A DNA stretch of 64,000 nucleotides from Actinokineospora alba (GTDB taxonomy: Bacteria; Actinomycetota; Actinomycetes; Mycobacteriales; Pseudonocardiaceae): the NCBI RefSeq assembly GCF_004362515.1, contig NZ_SNXU01000001.1, positions 7,068,001 to 7,132,000 on the forward strand, given 5' to 3'. Positions 26,605 to 35,148 of this stretch are shown here, one piece after another; the stretch's first letter is position 1, and the number at the start of each line of letters is the position of its first letter. Position numbers and translations under genes: made by a program. The notes below the pieces were generated by a model. That model was not told the DNA's origin, made no database searches, and saw only the letters and a program-made list of their open reading frames with translations.

Positions 26605-28544
26605 AACCGGCCCCCACCGCCGATGCGGCGGGAGCTGCTGGACCCGCCGAACGACCCAGGGCTGTAGCCACCACCACCGCCCCCACCGCCCCGCAGCACG
26701 CTGTTCAGCATAATCCCGCCCAAGATCGCCCCCGACGTCCCACCGAACGGCGACTGCGGCGCGTTGCGGCGCTCCCATTCGCGGACGTCCGCCTCCGCCG
26801 CCCGCGCGGCCCGAGCACCCAGGTCGGCCGCGGTCTGCGCGTGTTGGAGGGCCGTCGACGGGTCCGATTCGCGCAACCGGCCGGCCTCGTCGAGGTGGCG
26901 CTGGGCCTCCGACAACCGCGTGCGCGCTTCGGCCTCTACGGCACCTCGGCGGGTCGAGATGAAGTCGCCCGCGGCGGTGACCTGGGCGGACGCGGCGGTC
27001 ATCGCCTGGTCGAGCTGTTCGCGGAGGCGTTCGACGCGTTGCTTCTCGGTGGCGGCCGCGGCGATGGCCTTGTCGAGTTCGACGTCCGCCGCCGCGATCT
27101 CGGTGAAGCTGCCAAGCGGGTTGCTGCCCTGCGCGGCCTCGGCGCGGGTCAGTGCGTCCGCGGCAGCAGCGCGCGCTGAGGCCAAGTCCTCGCCGCCGTG
27201 GGCGGCCAAGTCGCCCGCGGCGGCGAGGTCGGCTCGGGCCTCCTCCAACGCGGCGGGCAGCGTGGCGATGGCGTGGCGGATGTTGTCGGCGGCGCTGTCG
27301 ACCGCGTCGAGGAGGGTGCGGGCCTGGCCGACGGCGCCCTCGGCCGCGCGGATCGCGGCGACGGCGGGGCCTTGCTGGCCCGCGGGGCGAGCGACGAACG
27401 AGCGGCCCTCGGTGATGTTGCGGTCGGCGAAGTCGAGCCGCTCCTTCGCGTGGGTGACGTTGTCGCGCACCGGGGCCAGGGTCGGAGCCGGGAACTCGCC
27501 GACGAGCCGCTCCAGCGTGGCCGTCGATTCCGGCAGCCTGCTGCTCAGGGTGACCATCTCCTGGGTCAGCGCGTCGAGCCGCTGCGGGGCGTTGATCAGC
27601 AGGTCGCGCATGCCGTCGAACTCGGCGACCTGGGCGTCGAGCTCGCGGTCGGCCGCGCCGCAGCCGCTGATGATGTCGACCAGCAGGTCCCGCCGCTGCT
27701 GCGGGGTCTCGGGGATCTTGTCGTCGAGCCGCTGCCGGAGGGTGAACGCCTGGGCCAGGGCGGCCTTCGCGGTGTCGAACGCTTCGGCGAACGGACGCGT
27801 CTGGTCGGCGCCGAACTCGCCGCGGGCCAGTTCCAGCTCCTCCGCGCTGGTGCGCAGGGCGTTGTCCAACTCGACCAGCAGATCCTTGGACCGCTGGTCG
27901 AGTGCCTCCACCGGCAGCGCGCCCAACGCCGCCGTGTCGAGCGGGTCGACGTCGCGGGCGGCCTCGATGCTCGCCTTGACCCGCGACCGCTTCCGAACCC
28001 GGGTGTAGACGTACACCCCGCCGAGGCCCGCGGCGATCGCGGCGCCGCCGATCAGCAGACCGCGGCCCGAGGCCGACGCTCCGGCGGCGGTGTCGAGCCC
28101 GGACGCGGCGGCGACGGCCGCACCGGCCCAGTTCTGGGTGCGCAGTGCCGGTTCGATGCCGTCGACCAGCAGGTTCTCGAACTCGGCGTCGCTGATCTCC
28201 TGGGGCAGCCCGGCGGAGAACAGGTTGTACTCGCGGTCCACGGTGGCGACAGCGAGCACGACATCACGGTCGCCCAGGGCGCTGAGCGTGGCGGTGCGCT
28301 GGGCCCACGAAGCGGCGGCCTGGCCGTCGAAGTCGGGCACGAACACCACCCACAGGCGCAGCTTGCGCGACTCGTAGAGCTTGTCGATCGCCGCCTGCAC
28401 CTCGGACCGCTCACCGGCGTCCAGCGCTTGCGCCGTGTCGGTGATCTGGTTCGCCAGCCGCGACGGCGGGTCGGCCGACGCCACCCCGGGCAGGCAGATC
28501 AGGACTAGGAAGGCCACGACGGTCAACACCCGGGCGAACGGCAT
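26601..28544 (-). CDS. TPM-domain membrane protein with Gly/Ser-rich tail
   Basis: 647 aa. Signal peptide (about 1-25, ending ASADPP), then a TPM/TLP18.3 domain (about 30-150: ITDTAQALDAGERSEVQAAI, LRLWVVFVPDFDG). A membrane helix (about 160-180, LLIGGAAIAAGLGGVYVY) and a 400-residue predominantly helical, coiled-coil-like cytoplasmic part follow. The end is Gly/Ser-rich (GGGGGGGYSPGSFGG). TPM proteins bind Ca2+ or act as weak phosphatases in the envelope; the role in actinobacteria is unknown. Divergent from the PucR gene. Confidence 0.88.
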   Translation of the reverse strand: MPFARVLTVVAFLVLICLPGVASADPPSRLANQITDTAQALDAGERSEVQAAIDKLYESRKLRLWVVFVPDFDGQAAASWAQRTATLSALGDRDVVLAVATVDREYNLFSAGLPQEISDAEFENLLVDGIEPALRTQNWAGAAVAAASGLDTAAGASASGRGLLIGGAAIAAGLGGVYVYTRVRKRSRVKASIEAARDVDPLDTAALGALPVEALDQRSKDLLVELDNALRTSAEELELARGEFGADQTRPFAEAFDTAKAALAQAFTLRQRLDDKIPETPQQRRDLLVDIISGCGAADRELDAQVAEFDGMRDLLINAPQRLDALTQEMVTLSSRLPESTATLERLVGEFPAPTLAPVRDNVTHAKERLDFADRNITEGRSFVARPAGQQGPAVAAIRAAEGAVGQARTLLDAVDSAADNIRHAIATLPAALEEARADLAAAGDLAAHGGEDLASARAAAADALTRAEAAQGSNPLGSFTEIAAADVELDKAIAAAATEKQRVERLREQLDQAMTAASAQVTAAGDFISTRRGAVEAEARTRLSEAQRHLDEAGRLRESDPSTALQHAQTAADLGARAARAAEADVREWERRNAPQSPFGGTSGAILGGIMLNSVLRGGGGGGGGYSPGSFGGSSSSRRIGGGGRF

Positions 28545-28570
28545 GGCGTGAATCTAACGGGTGGCGGACG

Positions 28571-28599
28571 GGTGTACCGGCTGGTCAAGGTGTACCGGC
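28571..28599. repeat. Direct repeats GGTGTACCGGC, candidate operator
   Basis: Two copies of GGTGTACCGGC, starts 18 bp apart (28571 and 28589), in the 80-bp gap between the divergent TPM and PucR genes. They could be PucR autoregulatory sites. Confidence 0.5.
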
Positions 28600-28627
28600 A
28601 CGCCGCGTCGCGGCTTACAGTGTGTCG

Positions 28628-30232
28628 ATGTACCCGACCGTGTCGGAGATCTTGGCGCTGCCGGTCATGCGGCAGGGCGCGCCGACCGTGGTCGCGGGCG
28701 CGTCCGGGCTCTCGCACCGGGTCCGGTGGGTGCACGCCGCCGAGGTCGCCGATATCGCCCACCTGCTGCGCGGCGGCGAACTCGTCCTCACCACCGGCAT
28801 CGCCCTGCCCGACGACCCGGAGGCGCTGACCCGCTACGTCGACGAGCTGGCCGGGATCGGCGCCGCGGGGATCGTGGTGGAACTGGTCCGGCACTGGAGC
28901 CACGCCCTGCCCCCGGCGCTGTCGGCGGCCGCCGAGCGGCACCGGCTGCCGCTGATCACCCTGTCGAGGGAAACCAGGTTCGTCGCGGTCACCGAGGCCG
29001 TGGTCGGCCTGATCGTCGACGCCCAGGTCGCCGAGCTGCGCACCGCGGAACAGGTCCACGAGACGTTCACCGCGCTCACCGTCGCGGGCGCCGAACCCGC
29101 CGAGGTCCTCCGCGAGGTGAGCAGGGCGTCGGGCCTGCCGGTCGTGCTGGAGACACTCGCCCACGACGTCCTCGCCTACGACGCCGGCGGCGAGGCCCCC
29201 GGCGAACTGCTGGCCGACTGGGCACGACGCTCCCGCGCGGTCACGGTCTCCGAGCGAACCGCGTACCACGACGCGGCGGGCTGGCTGGTCACCGTCGTCG
29301 GCGCGCGGGGCAACGACTGGGGCAGGCTCGTGCTGCTCTGCCCGGAGCCACCGGCACATCACCACATCGTGATCGTCGAGCGAGCGGCCTCGGCGCTGGC
29401 CGTGCACCGGCTGGCCGCCCGCGACCGCGAAGGCCTGGAACGCCACGCCCACCGAACCCTGCTCACCGAGCTGCTGGCCGCCCCCACCCCACCCCCGGAC
29501 CTCGTCGCGCGGGCCACGGGACTTGGTGTGCCGTTGGAGAACCGCCAGCTCATCGGCGTCTCCGTGCGACCGGGCACCGAGGTGACCCCGGCGCCGGCGA
29601 TGGCCACCCAGGAGGTCCTGCGCGACCTCGCGGAGGCTACCTCCCTGGCGACCCGGCGGGCCCGGGTGGCGGCCCTGGTCGGCATCGTCGACGACACTAG
29701 TGTGCGAGCACTGCTCTCACTGACCCCGCAGGCCGACACCCAGTCGGTCCTGCGCAGGCTGGCGAAGGAAATCCACCAGTCCCCCCGCGCCGTCGTCCTG
29801 GCCGTGGGGACGACGGTCGGCACGATCAGCCAGGCCCGACGCAGCCTGATCGAAGCCGCCCACGTAGCCCAAGCCGCCCTACGCACCCCCGGCACAAAAC
29901 CCTTCCACCGCTTGGATGACGTGCGGTTGAGGGGTCTGCTCCACCTACTCGCCGACGACGACCGGGTGACCGCCTTCGCCGACCGCGAACTGGCCGCCCT
30001 CATCGCGAGGGACACGGCCCACGGCAGCAGACTGCTGGACACGCTGCGGCACTACTGCGAACACGGCGGCAACAAATCAGCGGCGGCAGCGGCCGCTCAC
30101 ATGTCCAGAACCGCCTACTACCAACAACTAGCCCGTATCGAGCAGATCCTGGCCGTCTCCCTCGACGACCCGGAGTCGGTGCTTTCGCTGCATGTGGCGC
30201 TTCTGGCCTTGGACGTGCGCAACAGCGGATAG
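28628..30232 (+). CDS. PucR family transcriptional regulator
   Basis: 534 aa from the ATG at 28628 (GTG at 28622 in frame; no clear RBS, so the mRNA may be leaderless). N-terminal PucR sensing domain (about 5-125: SEILALPVMRQGAPTVVAG, LRGGELVLTTGIALPDD). The middle is divergent. The C-terminal HTH_30 has YCEHGGNKSAAAAAAHMSRT, then YYQQLARIEQIL. Members activate purine or pyrimidine catabolism genes in response to pathway intermediates. It lies between the aminotransferase/mmsA operon and the NCS1/dihydropyrimidinase operon and is the best candidate regulator for both. Confidence 0.92.
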   Translation: MYPTVSEILALPVMRQGAPTVVAGASGLSHRVRWVHAAEVADIAHLLRGGELVLTTGIALPDDPEALTRYVDELAGIGAAGIVVELVRHWSHALPPALSAAAERHRLPLITLSRETRFVAVTEAVVGLIVDAQVAELRTAEQVHETFTALTVAGAEPAEVLREVSRASGLPVVLETLAHDVLAYDAGGEAPGELLADWARRSRAVTVSERTAYHDAAGWLVTVVGARGNDWGRLVLLCPEPPAHHHIVIVERAASALAVHRLAARDREGLERHAHRTLLTELLAAPTPPPDLVARATGLGVPLENRQLIGVSVRPGTEVTPAPAMATQEVLRDLAEATSLATRRARVAALVGIVDDTSVRALLSLTPQADTQSVLRRLAKEIHQSPRAVVLAVGTTVGTISQARRSLIEAAHVAQAALRTPGTKPFHRLDDVRLRGLLHLLADDDRVTAFADRELAALIARDTAHGSRLLDTLRHYCEHGGNKSAAAAAAHMSRTAYYQQLARIEQILAVSLDDPESVLSLHVALLALDVRNSG

Positions 30233-30273
30233 CCCCGCCCCAGCACACCAGCCGGCGGATAAGCTCAACGAAC

Positions 30274-30846
30274 GTGACCGACTTGATCTCGCGTCCCCGA
30301 AGACCGACCTGCACCTGTATCCCCACACCAGACCTGCGCGCCGCCCTCACCGAGGGCAGGCAAGCGGCCCGCTCCGACCATGGCGTCGAACTGGGCTGGA
30401 TCTTCGACATCCCAGGCGAACGCGGCCTCGCCGCCGCCGATGTGACCCTCGACTTCCTCCGCGACCACGCTCCCGAAGGGACGGTCGCCTTGGGGCTCGC
30501 CGGGATGGAGAACGGTGTGCCGCGGGCGAAGTTCGCCGACCACTTCGCCCAAGCTCGCGCCCTCGGCCTCAAAGCCGTCGTGCACGCGGGCGAGACCACC
30601 GGCCCGGACACCGTGTGGTCGGCACTGCGCGACCTCAAGGCCGACCGCGTCGGCCACGGCATGTTCGACACCGACCTCGACCGCGAGTACCGCCTCATCA
30701 CCGACTTGGCGGGACTCGACGTCGCGGGCGTGTGCGACCTCGCCCGGGCGGGCGTGGCCGCGAGCTACGCCCCGGATTCGCTCAGGAAAGACCTGACCGA
30801 TCGGATTGCGGATATCGGGTCGACCCCCGACGCGGGATACCCCTAA
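30274..30846 (+). pseudogene. Decayed adenosine deaminase
   Basis: Fragments of adenosine deaminase in order, with gaps. The N-terminal metal motif PKTDLHLY is in another frame than the rest. The frame then jumps to DHGVELGWIFDIPGER and on to HAGETTGPDTVWSALRD and DRVGHG, and then directly to MFDTDLDREYRLITDLAGLD. The 50-70 residues with the zinc and catalytic motifs (CPxSN, NSDDP) between the last two are missing, as is most of residues 15-150. Full enzymes have 330-360 aa; this frame has 190. At least one frameshift and two deletions make it inactive as a deaminase. Confidence 0.8.
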
Positions 30847-30850
30847 TGGT

Positions 30851-31078
30851 TTAGGGGGCGGGAATGGGAACGACCATTTCCGCCGCGGGCACCCGGCCGG
30901 TCCCGTCTTCCAATGCCCCGACCCGCCAGACGAGGACGAGGGCCAATGCGACCATCACCGCCATCGCCGCCGCGGGCACGAGCCGGGCGCCGAGACCAGG
31001 TGGGATCTCTTGGCAGTCAACAGGATCACCATCGGTCGCGGTGTCCGACACGGTTCGTCGCGAATCAGGCCAGGCCAT
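30851..31078 (-). CDS. Small single-pass membrane protein
   Basis: 75 aa from the ATG at 31078, preceded by GGGGGG. One helix (about 33-52, LVPAAAMAVMVALALVLVW) and otherwise hydrophilic ends. No family recognised. A short hairpin (CCCCTAA/TTAGGGG, 30840-30857) overlaps its stop region and the end of the adenosine deaminase remnant. Confidence 0.5.
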   Translation of the reverse strand: MAWPDSRRTVSDTATDGDPVDCQEIPPGLGARLVPAAAMAVMVALALVLVWRVGALEDGTGRVPAAEMVVPIPAP

Positions 31079-31257
31079 GGAACCCCCCGGTTGCCGGCGC
31101 CCAGGGAAATACGGCGAATAACGCCGATTTCCCTCCGAAACACAAACCTAACCTTTAGGTCGACGTCGGGCAATAGGCCGATGCGACGCACAGGGGCACC
31201 GCATAGGGGTGCCCGCTCGCATAACCGCCGCGACGGCGCCGCCGGATTAAGCAACTG

Positions 31258-31298
31258 GCACTGTGTGCACTGTGTGCGGGAAGCCTGAACACAGTGAC
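31258..31298. promoter_or_regulatory. Operator region before the NCS1/dihydropyrimidinase operon
   Basis: GCACTGTGT occurs twice in tandem (31258-31266, 31267-31275), followed by ACACAGTGAC (31289-31298) in inverted orientation. The same 10-mer forms the arms of the dyad at 25019-25062. It lies 72 bp before the permease start. Confidence 0.7.
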
Positions 31299-31369
31299 AC
31301 TGCCGGGTGACAGCGGCTGCCTCCACGATGCCGGGATGGAACTCTGATCCACGAGCATCGGAGTAGGCG

Positions 31370-32908
31370 ATGGCGATTGCGGAACAGTCCACCCAGATCA
31401 CCCAGCCCGACGGCCGAGTCGACCTGCCCGACCACGCCGGGATAGCGAACAGCCGCTACTACAACCCCGAACTCGCGCCCGTGCCGGTCGAGAAGCGCAC
31501 GTGGACGACGTACAACTACTTCGCGCTGTGGATGGGGATGGCGCACAACATTCCGAGCTACACGCTGGCGGCGTCGCTGATCGCGTTCGGGATGGACTGG
31601 ATCCAGGCGTTCATGACGATCACCCTGGGCAACCTGATCGTGCTGATCCCGATGCTGCTCAACAGCCACGCGGGCACCAAGTACGGCATCCCGTTCCCGG
31701 TGTTCGCCCGCGCGTTCTACGGGGTGCGCGGAGCGAACCTGGCCGCCCTGCTCCGCGGGTTCATCGCCTGCGGCTGGTTCGGCATCCAGACCTGGGTCGG
31801 CGGGCAGGCGCTCTACGTCATCGTCGGCACCCTCGCGGGCGACGGCTGGACGAACTCGGCGGTGGTGCTCGGGCAGCACTGGACGCTGTGGCTGTGCTTC
31901 GGCCTGTTCTGGATCATCCAGATGCTGATCATCTGGCGCGGGATGGACGCGATCCGCCGGTTCGAGAACTGGACCGCTCCCCTGGTGTCGGTAGGCTTCC
32001 TGATCCTGCTGGGCTACGTGCTCGTCAAGGCGGGCGGGCTCGGCCCGATCCTCTCGGCGCCGTCGAAGCTGGGCTGGGGCGCGGACTTCTGGAAGGTCTT
32101 CGCGCCGTCGCTGATGGCGATGATCGCGTTCTGGGCGACGCTGTCGCTGAACATGCCGGACTTCACCCGGTTCGGCGGCAGCCAGCGCAAGCAGATCCGC
32201 GGGCAGATCCTCGGCCTGCCGACGACCATGTCGTTCATCGCCATCGTCGCCATCCTCACCACCTCCGGCGGGCAGGTGCTCTACGGCGAGGCGATCTGGG
32301 ACCCGGCGCTGCTCGCGGCCCGGTTCGACAACCCGGCGGTCATCATCGTGGCCTTGGTGGCGCTGGTGCTGGCGACCGTGTCGTGCAACCTCGCGGCCAA
32401 CGTCGTCAGCCCGTCCTACGACTTCTCCAACGCCTTCCCCAAGCGCATCACGTTCGCCATGGGCGGGCTCATCACCGGGGTCATCGGCATCGCGGTCATG
32501 CCGTGGCGGCTCATCTCCGACCCGTCGATCTACATCTTCGCCTGGCTCGGCTTCTACGGCGGCGTGCTCGCAGCGGTGGCGGGCGTGCTCGTCGGCGGGT
32601 ATTGGTTGGTTGTGCGCACGCACCTCGACGTCAAGGACCTCTACCGCGACGGCGGCGGCCGCTACTGGTTCAACGGCGGCTGGAACCTGCGCGCGGTCGT
32701 CGCCACCCTGGTCGGCGCGGTGCTGGCGGTCGGCGGCGCCTATGGCGGTCCGTTCCCCGCCGACGGGCTGATCCCGCTGCTCAAGCCGCTCTACGACTAC
32801 AACTGGCTCGTCGGCGTCGTCGCCGCTTTCGCCACCTACCTCGCGTTGTCGCTGCCCTCGCGCGACGACGTTCCTGTTCGGCTACAAGAAGGAGAAGCCC
32901 GTGCCTAA
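31370..32908 (+). CDS. NCS1 family nucleobase/hydantoin/allantoin permease
   Basis: 512 aa with about 12 membrane helices. RTWTTYNYFALWMGMAHNIP and PVFARAFYGVRGANLAALLR, then WFGIQTWVGGQALY, are hallmark NCS1 motifs of substrate and Na+ or H+ binding. Homologues import uracil, hydantoins or allantoin. It heads an operon with an N-carbamoyl-beta-alanine amidase-like enzyme and dihydropyrimidinase, so pyrimidine, dihydropyrimidine or hydantoin uptake is the likely role. RBS GGAG at 7 bp; the next gene overlaps by 8 bp. Confidence 0.93.
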   Translation: MAIAEQSTQITQPDGRVDLPDHAGIANSRYYNPELAPVPVEKRTWTTYNYFALWMGMAHNIPSYTLAASLIAFGMDWIQAFMTITLGNLIVLIPMLLNSHAGTKYGIPFPVFARAFYGVRGANLAALLRGFIACGWFGIQTWVGGQALYVIVGTLAGDGWTNSAVVLGQHWTLWLCFGLFWIIQMLIIWRGMDAIRRFENWTAPLVSVGFLILLGYVLVKAGGLGPILSAPSKLGWGADFWKVFAPSLMAMIAFWATLSLNMPDFTRFGGSQRKQIRGQILGLPTTMSFIAIVAILTTSGGQVLYGEAIWDPALLAARFDNPAVIIVALVALVLATVSCNLAANVVSPSYDFSNAFPKRITFAMGGLITGVIGIAVMPWRLISDPSIYIFAWLGFYGGVLAAVAGVLVGGYWLVVRTHLDVKDLYRDGGGRYWFNGGWNLRAVVATLVGAVLAVGGAYGGPFPADGLIPLLKPLYDYNWLVGVVAAFATYLALSLPSRDDVPVRLQEGEARA

Positions 32909-33743
32909 CCTCATCAGGGCGGGGCTGGTCCAGCAGAAGTGGACCGGCGACAAGGACTCCATGATCGCCAACGCGGTCGAGGCCATCGCCACCGCCGCGT
33001 CGCAGGGCGCGCAGGTGGTGTGCCTGCAGGAGTTGTTCTACGGCCCCTATTTCTGCCAGGTGCAGGACGCCGACTACTACTCCTACACCGAGGGCATCCC
33101 GGACGGCCCGACGACCGAGCTGATGTGCGAGGTCGCCGAGCGGCACGGCGTCGTGCTGATCGTGCCGATGTACGAGCAGGAGCAGCCCGGGGTGTACTTC
33201 AACACCGCCGCGGTCATCGACGCCGACGGCACGTACCTGGGCAAGCACCGCAAGAACCACATCCCACAGGTGAAGGGATTCTGGGAGAAGTTCTACTTCC
33301 GGCCCGGCAACCTGGGCTACCCGGTGTTCGACACCGCGGTCGGCCGCATCGGCGTCTACATCTGCTACGAGCGGCACTTCCCCGAGGGCTGGAGGGCGCT
33401 GGGCCTGGCCGGGGCGAAGATCGTGTTCAACCCGTCGGCGACGAGCCGGGGGCTCTCGGAGTACCTGTGGCGGCTGGAGCAGCCCGCGGCGGCGGTGGCC
33501 AACGAGTACTACGTCGGCACGATCAACCGGGTCGGCGTGGAACCGCTGGGCGACAACGACTTCTACGGCCAGTCCTACTTCGTCGACCCGCGCGGTCAGC
33601 TCGTCGGGGACGCGGCGTCCGACACCGAGGAGGAGATCGTCGTCCGCGACCTGGACATGGACAAGCTCGCCGAGGTCCGCGACCTGTGGGCGTTCTACCG
33701 CGACCGCAGGCCCGACACCTACGAGTCGCTCACCCGGCCCTGA
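32901..33743 (+). CDS. Nitrilase-superfamily amidohydrolase (beta-ureidopropionase type)
   Basis: 280 aa from the GTG at 32901, overlapping the permease end by 8 bp. Catalytic triad Glu44 (CLQELF), Lys118 (KHRKNHIP) and Cys155 (YICYERHFPEG). WRLEQPAAAVANEYYVGTIN matches the carbamoylase branch, which hydrolyses N-carbamoyl-beta-alanine to beta-alanine, CO2 and NH3. The operon context with dihydropyrimidinase supports this. An N-carbamoyl-D-amino acid amidase activity (hydantoin route) is the alternative. Confidence 0.9.
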   Translation: MPNLIRAGLVQQKWTGDKDSMIANAVEAIATAASQGAQVVCLQELFYGPYFCQVQDADYYSYTEGIPDGPTTELMCEVAERHGVVLIVPMYEQEQPGVYFNTAAVIDADGTYLGKHRKNHIPQVKGFWEKFYFRPGNLGYPVFDTAVGRIGVYICYERHFPEGWRALGLAGAKIVFNPSATSRGLSEYLWRLEQPAAAVANEYYVGTINRVGVEPLGDNDFYGQSYFVDPRGQLVGDAASDTEEEIVVRDLDMDKLAEVRDLWAFYRDRRPDTYESLTRP

Positions 33744-33752
33744 GAGGACGAG

Positions 33753-35138
33753 ATGACCACGCTCATCCGCAACGGCACGGTCGTCAACGCGACCGGCCGG
33801 ATGGCCGCCGACGTGCTGGTCGACGGCGAGACCATCGCCGCGGTGGCCGCACCCGGTGTGTTCACCGAGGCGGACACTGTCATTGATGCCAAAGGGAAGT
33901 ACGTGATCCCTGGCGGCATCGACGCGCACACGCACATGGAGATGCCGTTCGGCGGCACGTTCTCCAACGACACCTTCGCCACCGGCACCACGGCCGCGGC
34001 GTGGGGCGGCACGACGACGATCATCGACTTCGCCGTGCAGGCCAAGGGAACGTCATTGTTGTCCACGATGGACAAGTGGCACGAGAAGGCGGACAACCAC
34101 TGCGCCATCGACTACGGCTTCCACATGATCATCTCCGACGTGAACGACTCGTCGCTCAAGGAGATGGAGTCGTGCATCGACGCCGGGGTCAACAGCTTCA
34201 AGATGTTCATGGCCTACCCCGGTGTCTTCTACTCCACCGACGGCGAGATCCTGCGCGCGATGCAGCGCGCGTCGGAGACCGGGTCGATGATCATGATGCA
34301 CGCGGAGAACGGCATCGCGATCGACCAACTCGTCGCCCAAGCGATCGCGGCGGGCCGCACGGAACCGCTGCACCACAGCCTGACCCGGCCACCGGAGCTC
34401 GAAGGCGAGGCGACCTCGCGGGCGATCCAGCTCGCGAAGGTGACCGGCGCGCCGCTCTACATCGTGCACCTGTCGGCCCGGCACGCGCTCGAAGCCGTGG
34501 CGGCGGCCAGGAACACCGGGCAGAACGTGTTCGCCGAGACCTGCCCGCAGTACCTTTACCTGTCTATTGAGGACATGAAGAAGCCGGACTTCGAAGGCTC
34601 GAAGTACGTCGCCTCTCCCCCGCTGCGGCCCAAGGACCACCAGACGGACCTGTGGCGCGGGCTGCGGACCAACGACCTGTCGGTGGTGTCGACCGACCAC
34701 TGCCCGTTCTGCTTCAAGGACCAGAAGGAGATGGGCCGCGACGACTTCTCCAAGATCCCCAATGGCATGCCCGGCGTCGAGCACCGAATGGACCTGCTGC
34801 ACCAAGGGGTCGTGGCAGGCGAGATCAGCCTGGAGCGCTGGGTGGAGATCAGCTCCACCACGCCCGCCCGGATGTTCGGCCTGCACGGTCGCAAAGGGAC
34901 GATCGCGCCGGGCGCGGACGCCGACATCGTGGTGTACGACCCGACCGCCAAGCAGACCATCTCGGCGGCCACGCACCACATGAACGTCGACTACTCCGCC
35001 TACGAGGGCATGGACATCACCGGCAAGGTCGACACGGTCCTCTCCCGGGGCGCGGTGGTCATCGCCGACGGCGCGTTCCACGGTCGCGAGGGACACGGCA
35101 AGTTCCTCAAGCGCGACCTGTCTCAGTACCTCATCTAA
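33753..35138 (+). CDS. hydA: Dihydropyrimidinase (D-hydantoinase)
   Basis: 461 aa, family length. Binuclear zinc amidohydrolase: DAHTHMEMPFGG (HxH), carbamylated Lys in NSFKMFMAYPG, HAENG (His), HLSARHA (His) and STDHCPF (Asp). The last is followed by KIPNGMPGVEHRMDL, typical of dihydropyrimidinases. It opens the dihydrouracil/dihydrothymine ring to the N-carbamoyl amino acid, the substrate of the preceding gene's product. Start ATG with GAGAGGACG upstream, 9 bp after the amidase stop. Confidence 0.95.
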   Translation: MTTLIRNGTVVNATGRMAADVLVDGETIAAVAAPGVFTEADTVIDAKGKYVIPGGIDAHTHMEMPFGGTFSNDTFATGTTAAAWGGTTTIIDFAVQAKGTSLLSTMDKWHEKADNHCAIDYGFHMIISDVNDSSLKEMESCIDAGVNSFKMFMAYPGVFYSTDGEILRAMQRASETGSMIMMHAENGIAIDQLVAQAIAAGRTEPLHHSLTRPPELEGEATSRAIQLAKVTGAPLYIVHLSARHALEAVAAARNTGQNVFAETCPQYLYLSIEDMKKPDFEGSKYVASPPLRPKDHQTDLWRGLRTNDLSVVSTDHCPFCFKDQKEMGRDDFSKIPNGMPGVEHRMDLLHQGVVAGEISLERWVEISSTTPARMFGLHGRKGTIAPGADADIVVYDPTAKQTISAATHHMNVDYSAYEGMDITGKVDTVLSRGAVVIADGAFHGREGHGKFLKRDLSQYLI

Positions 35139-35148
35139 GGAGCGGGAC

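Noticed and set aside
30840..30857. CCCCTAA/TTAGGGG hairpin as a strong terminator
   Set aside because: A 7-bp stem with no T tract; noted with the small membrane protein only.
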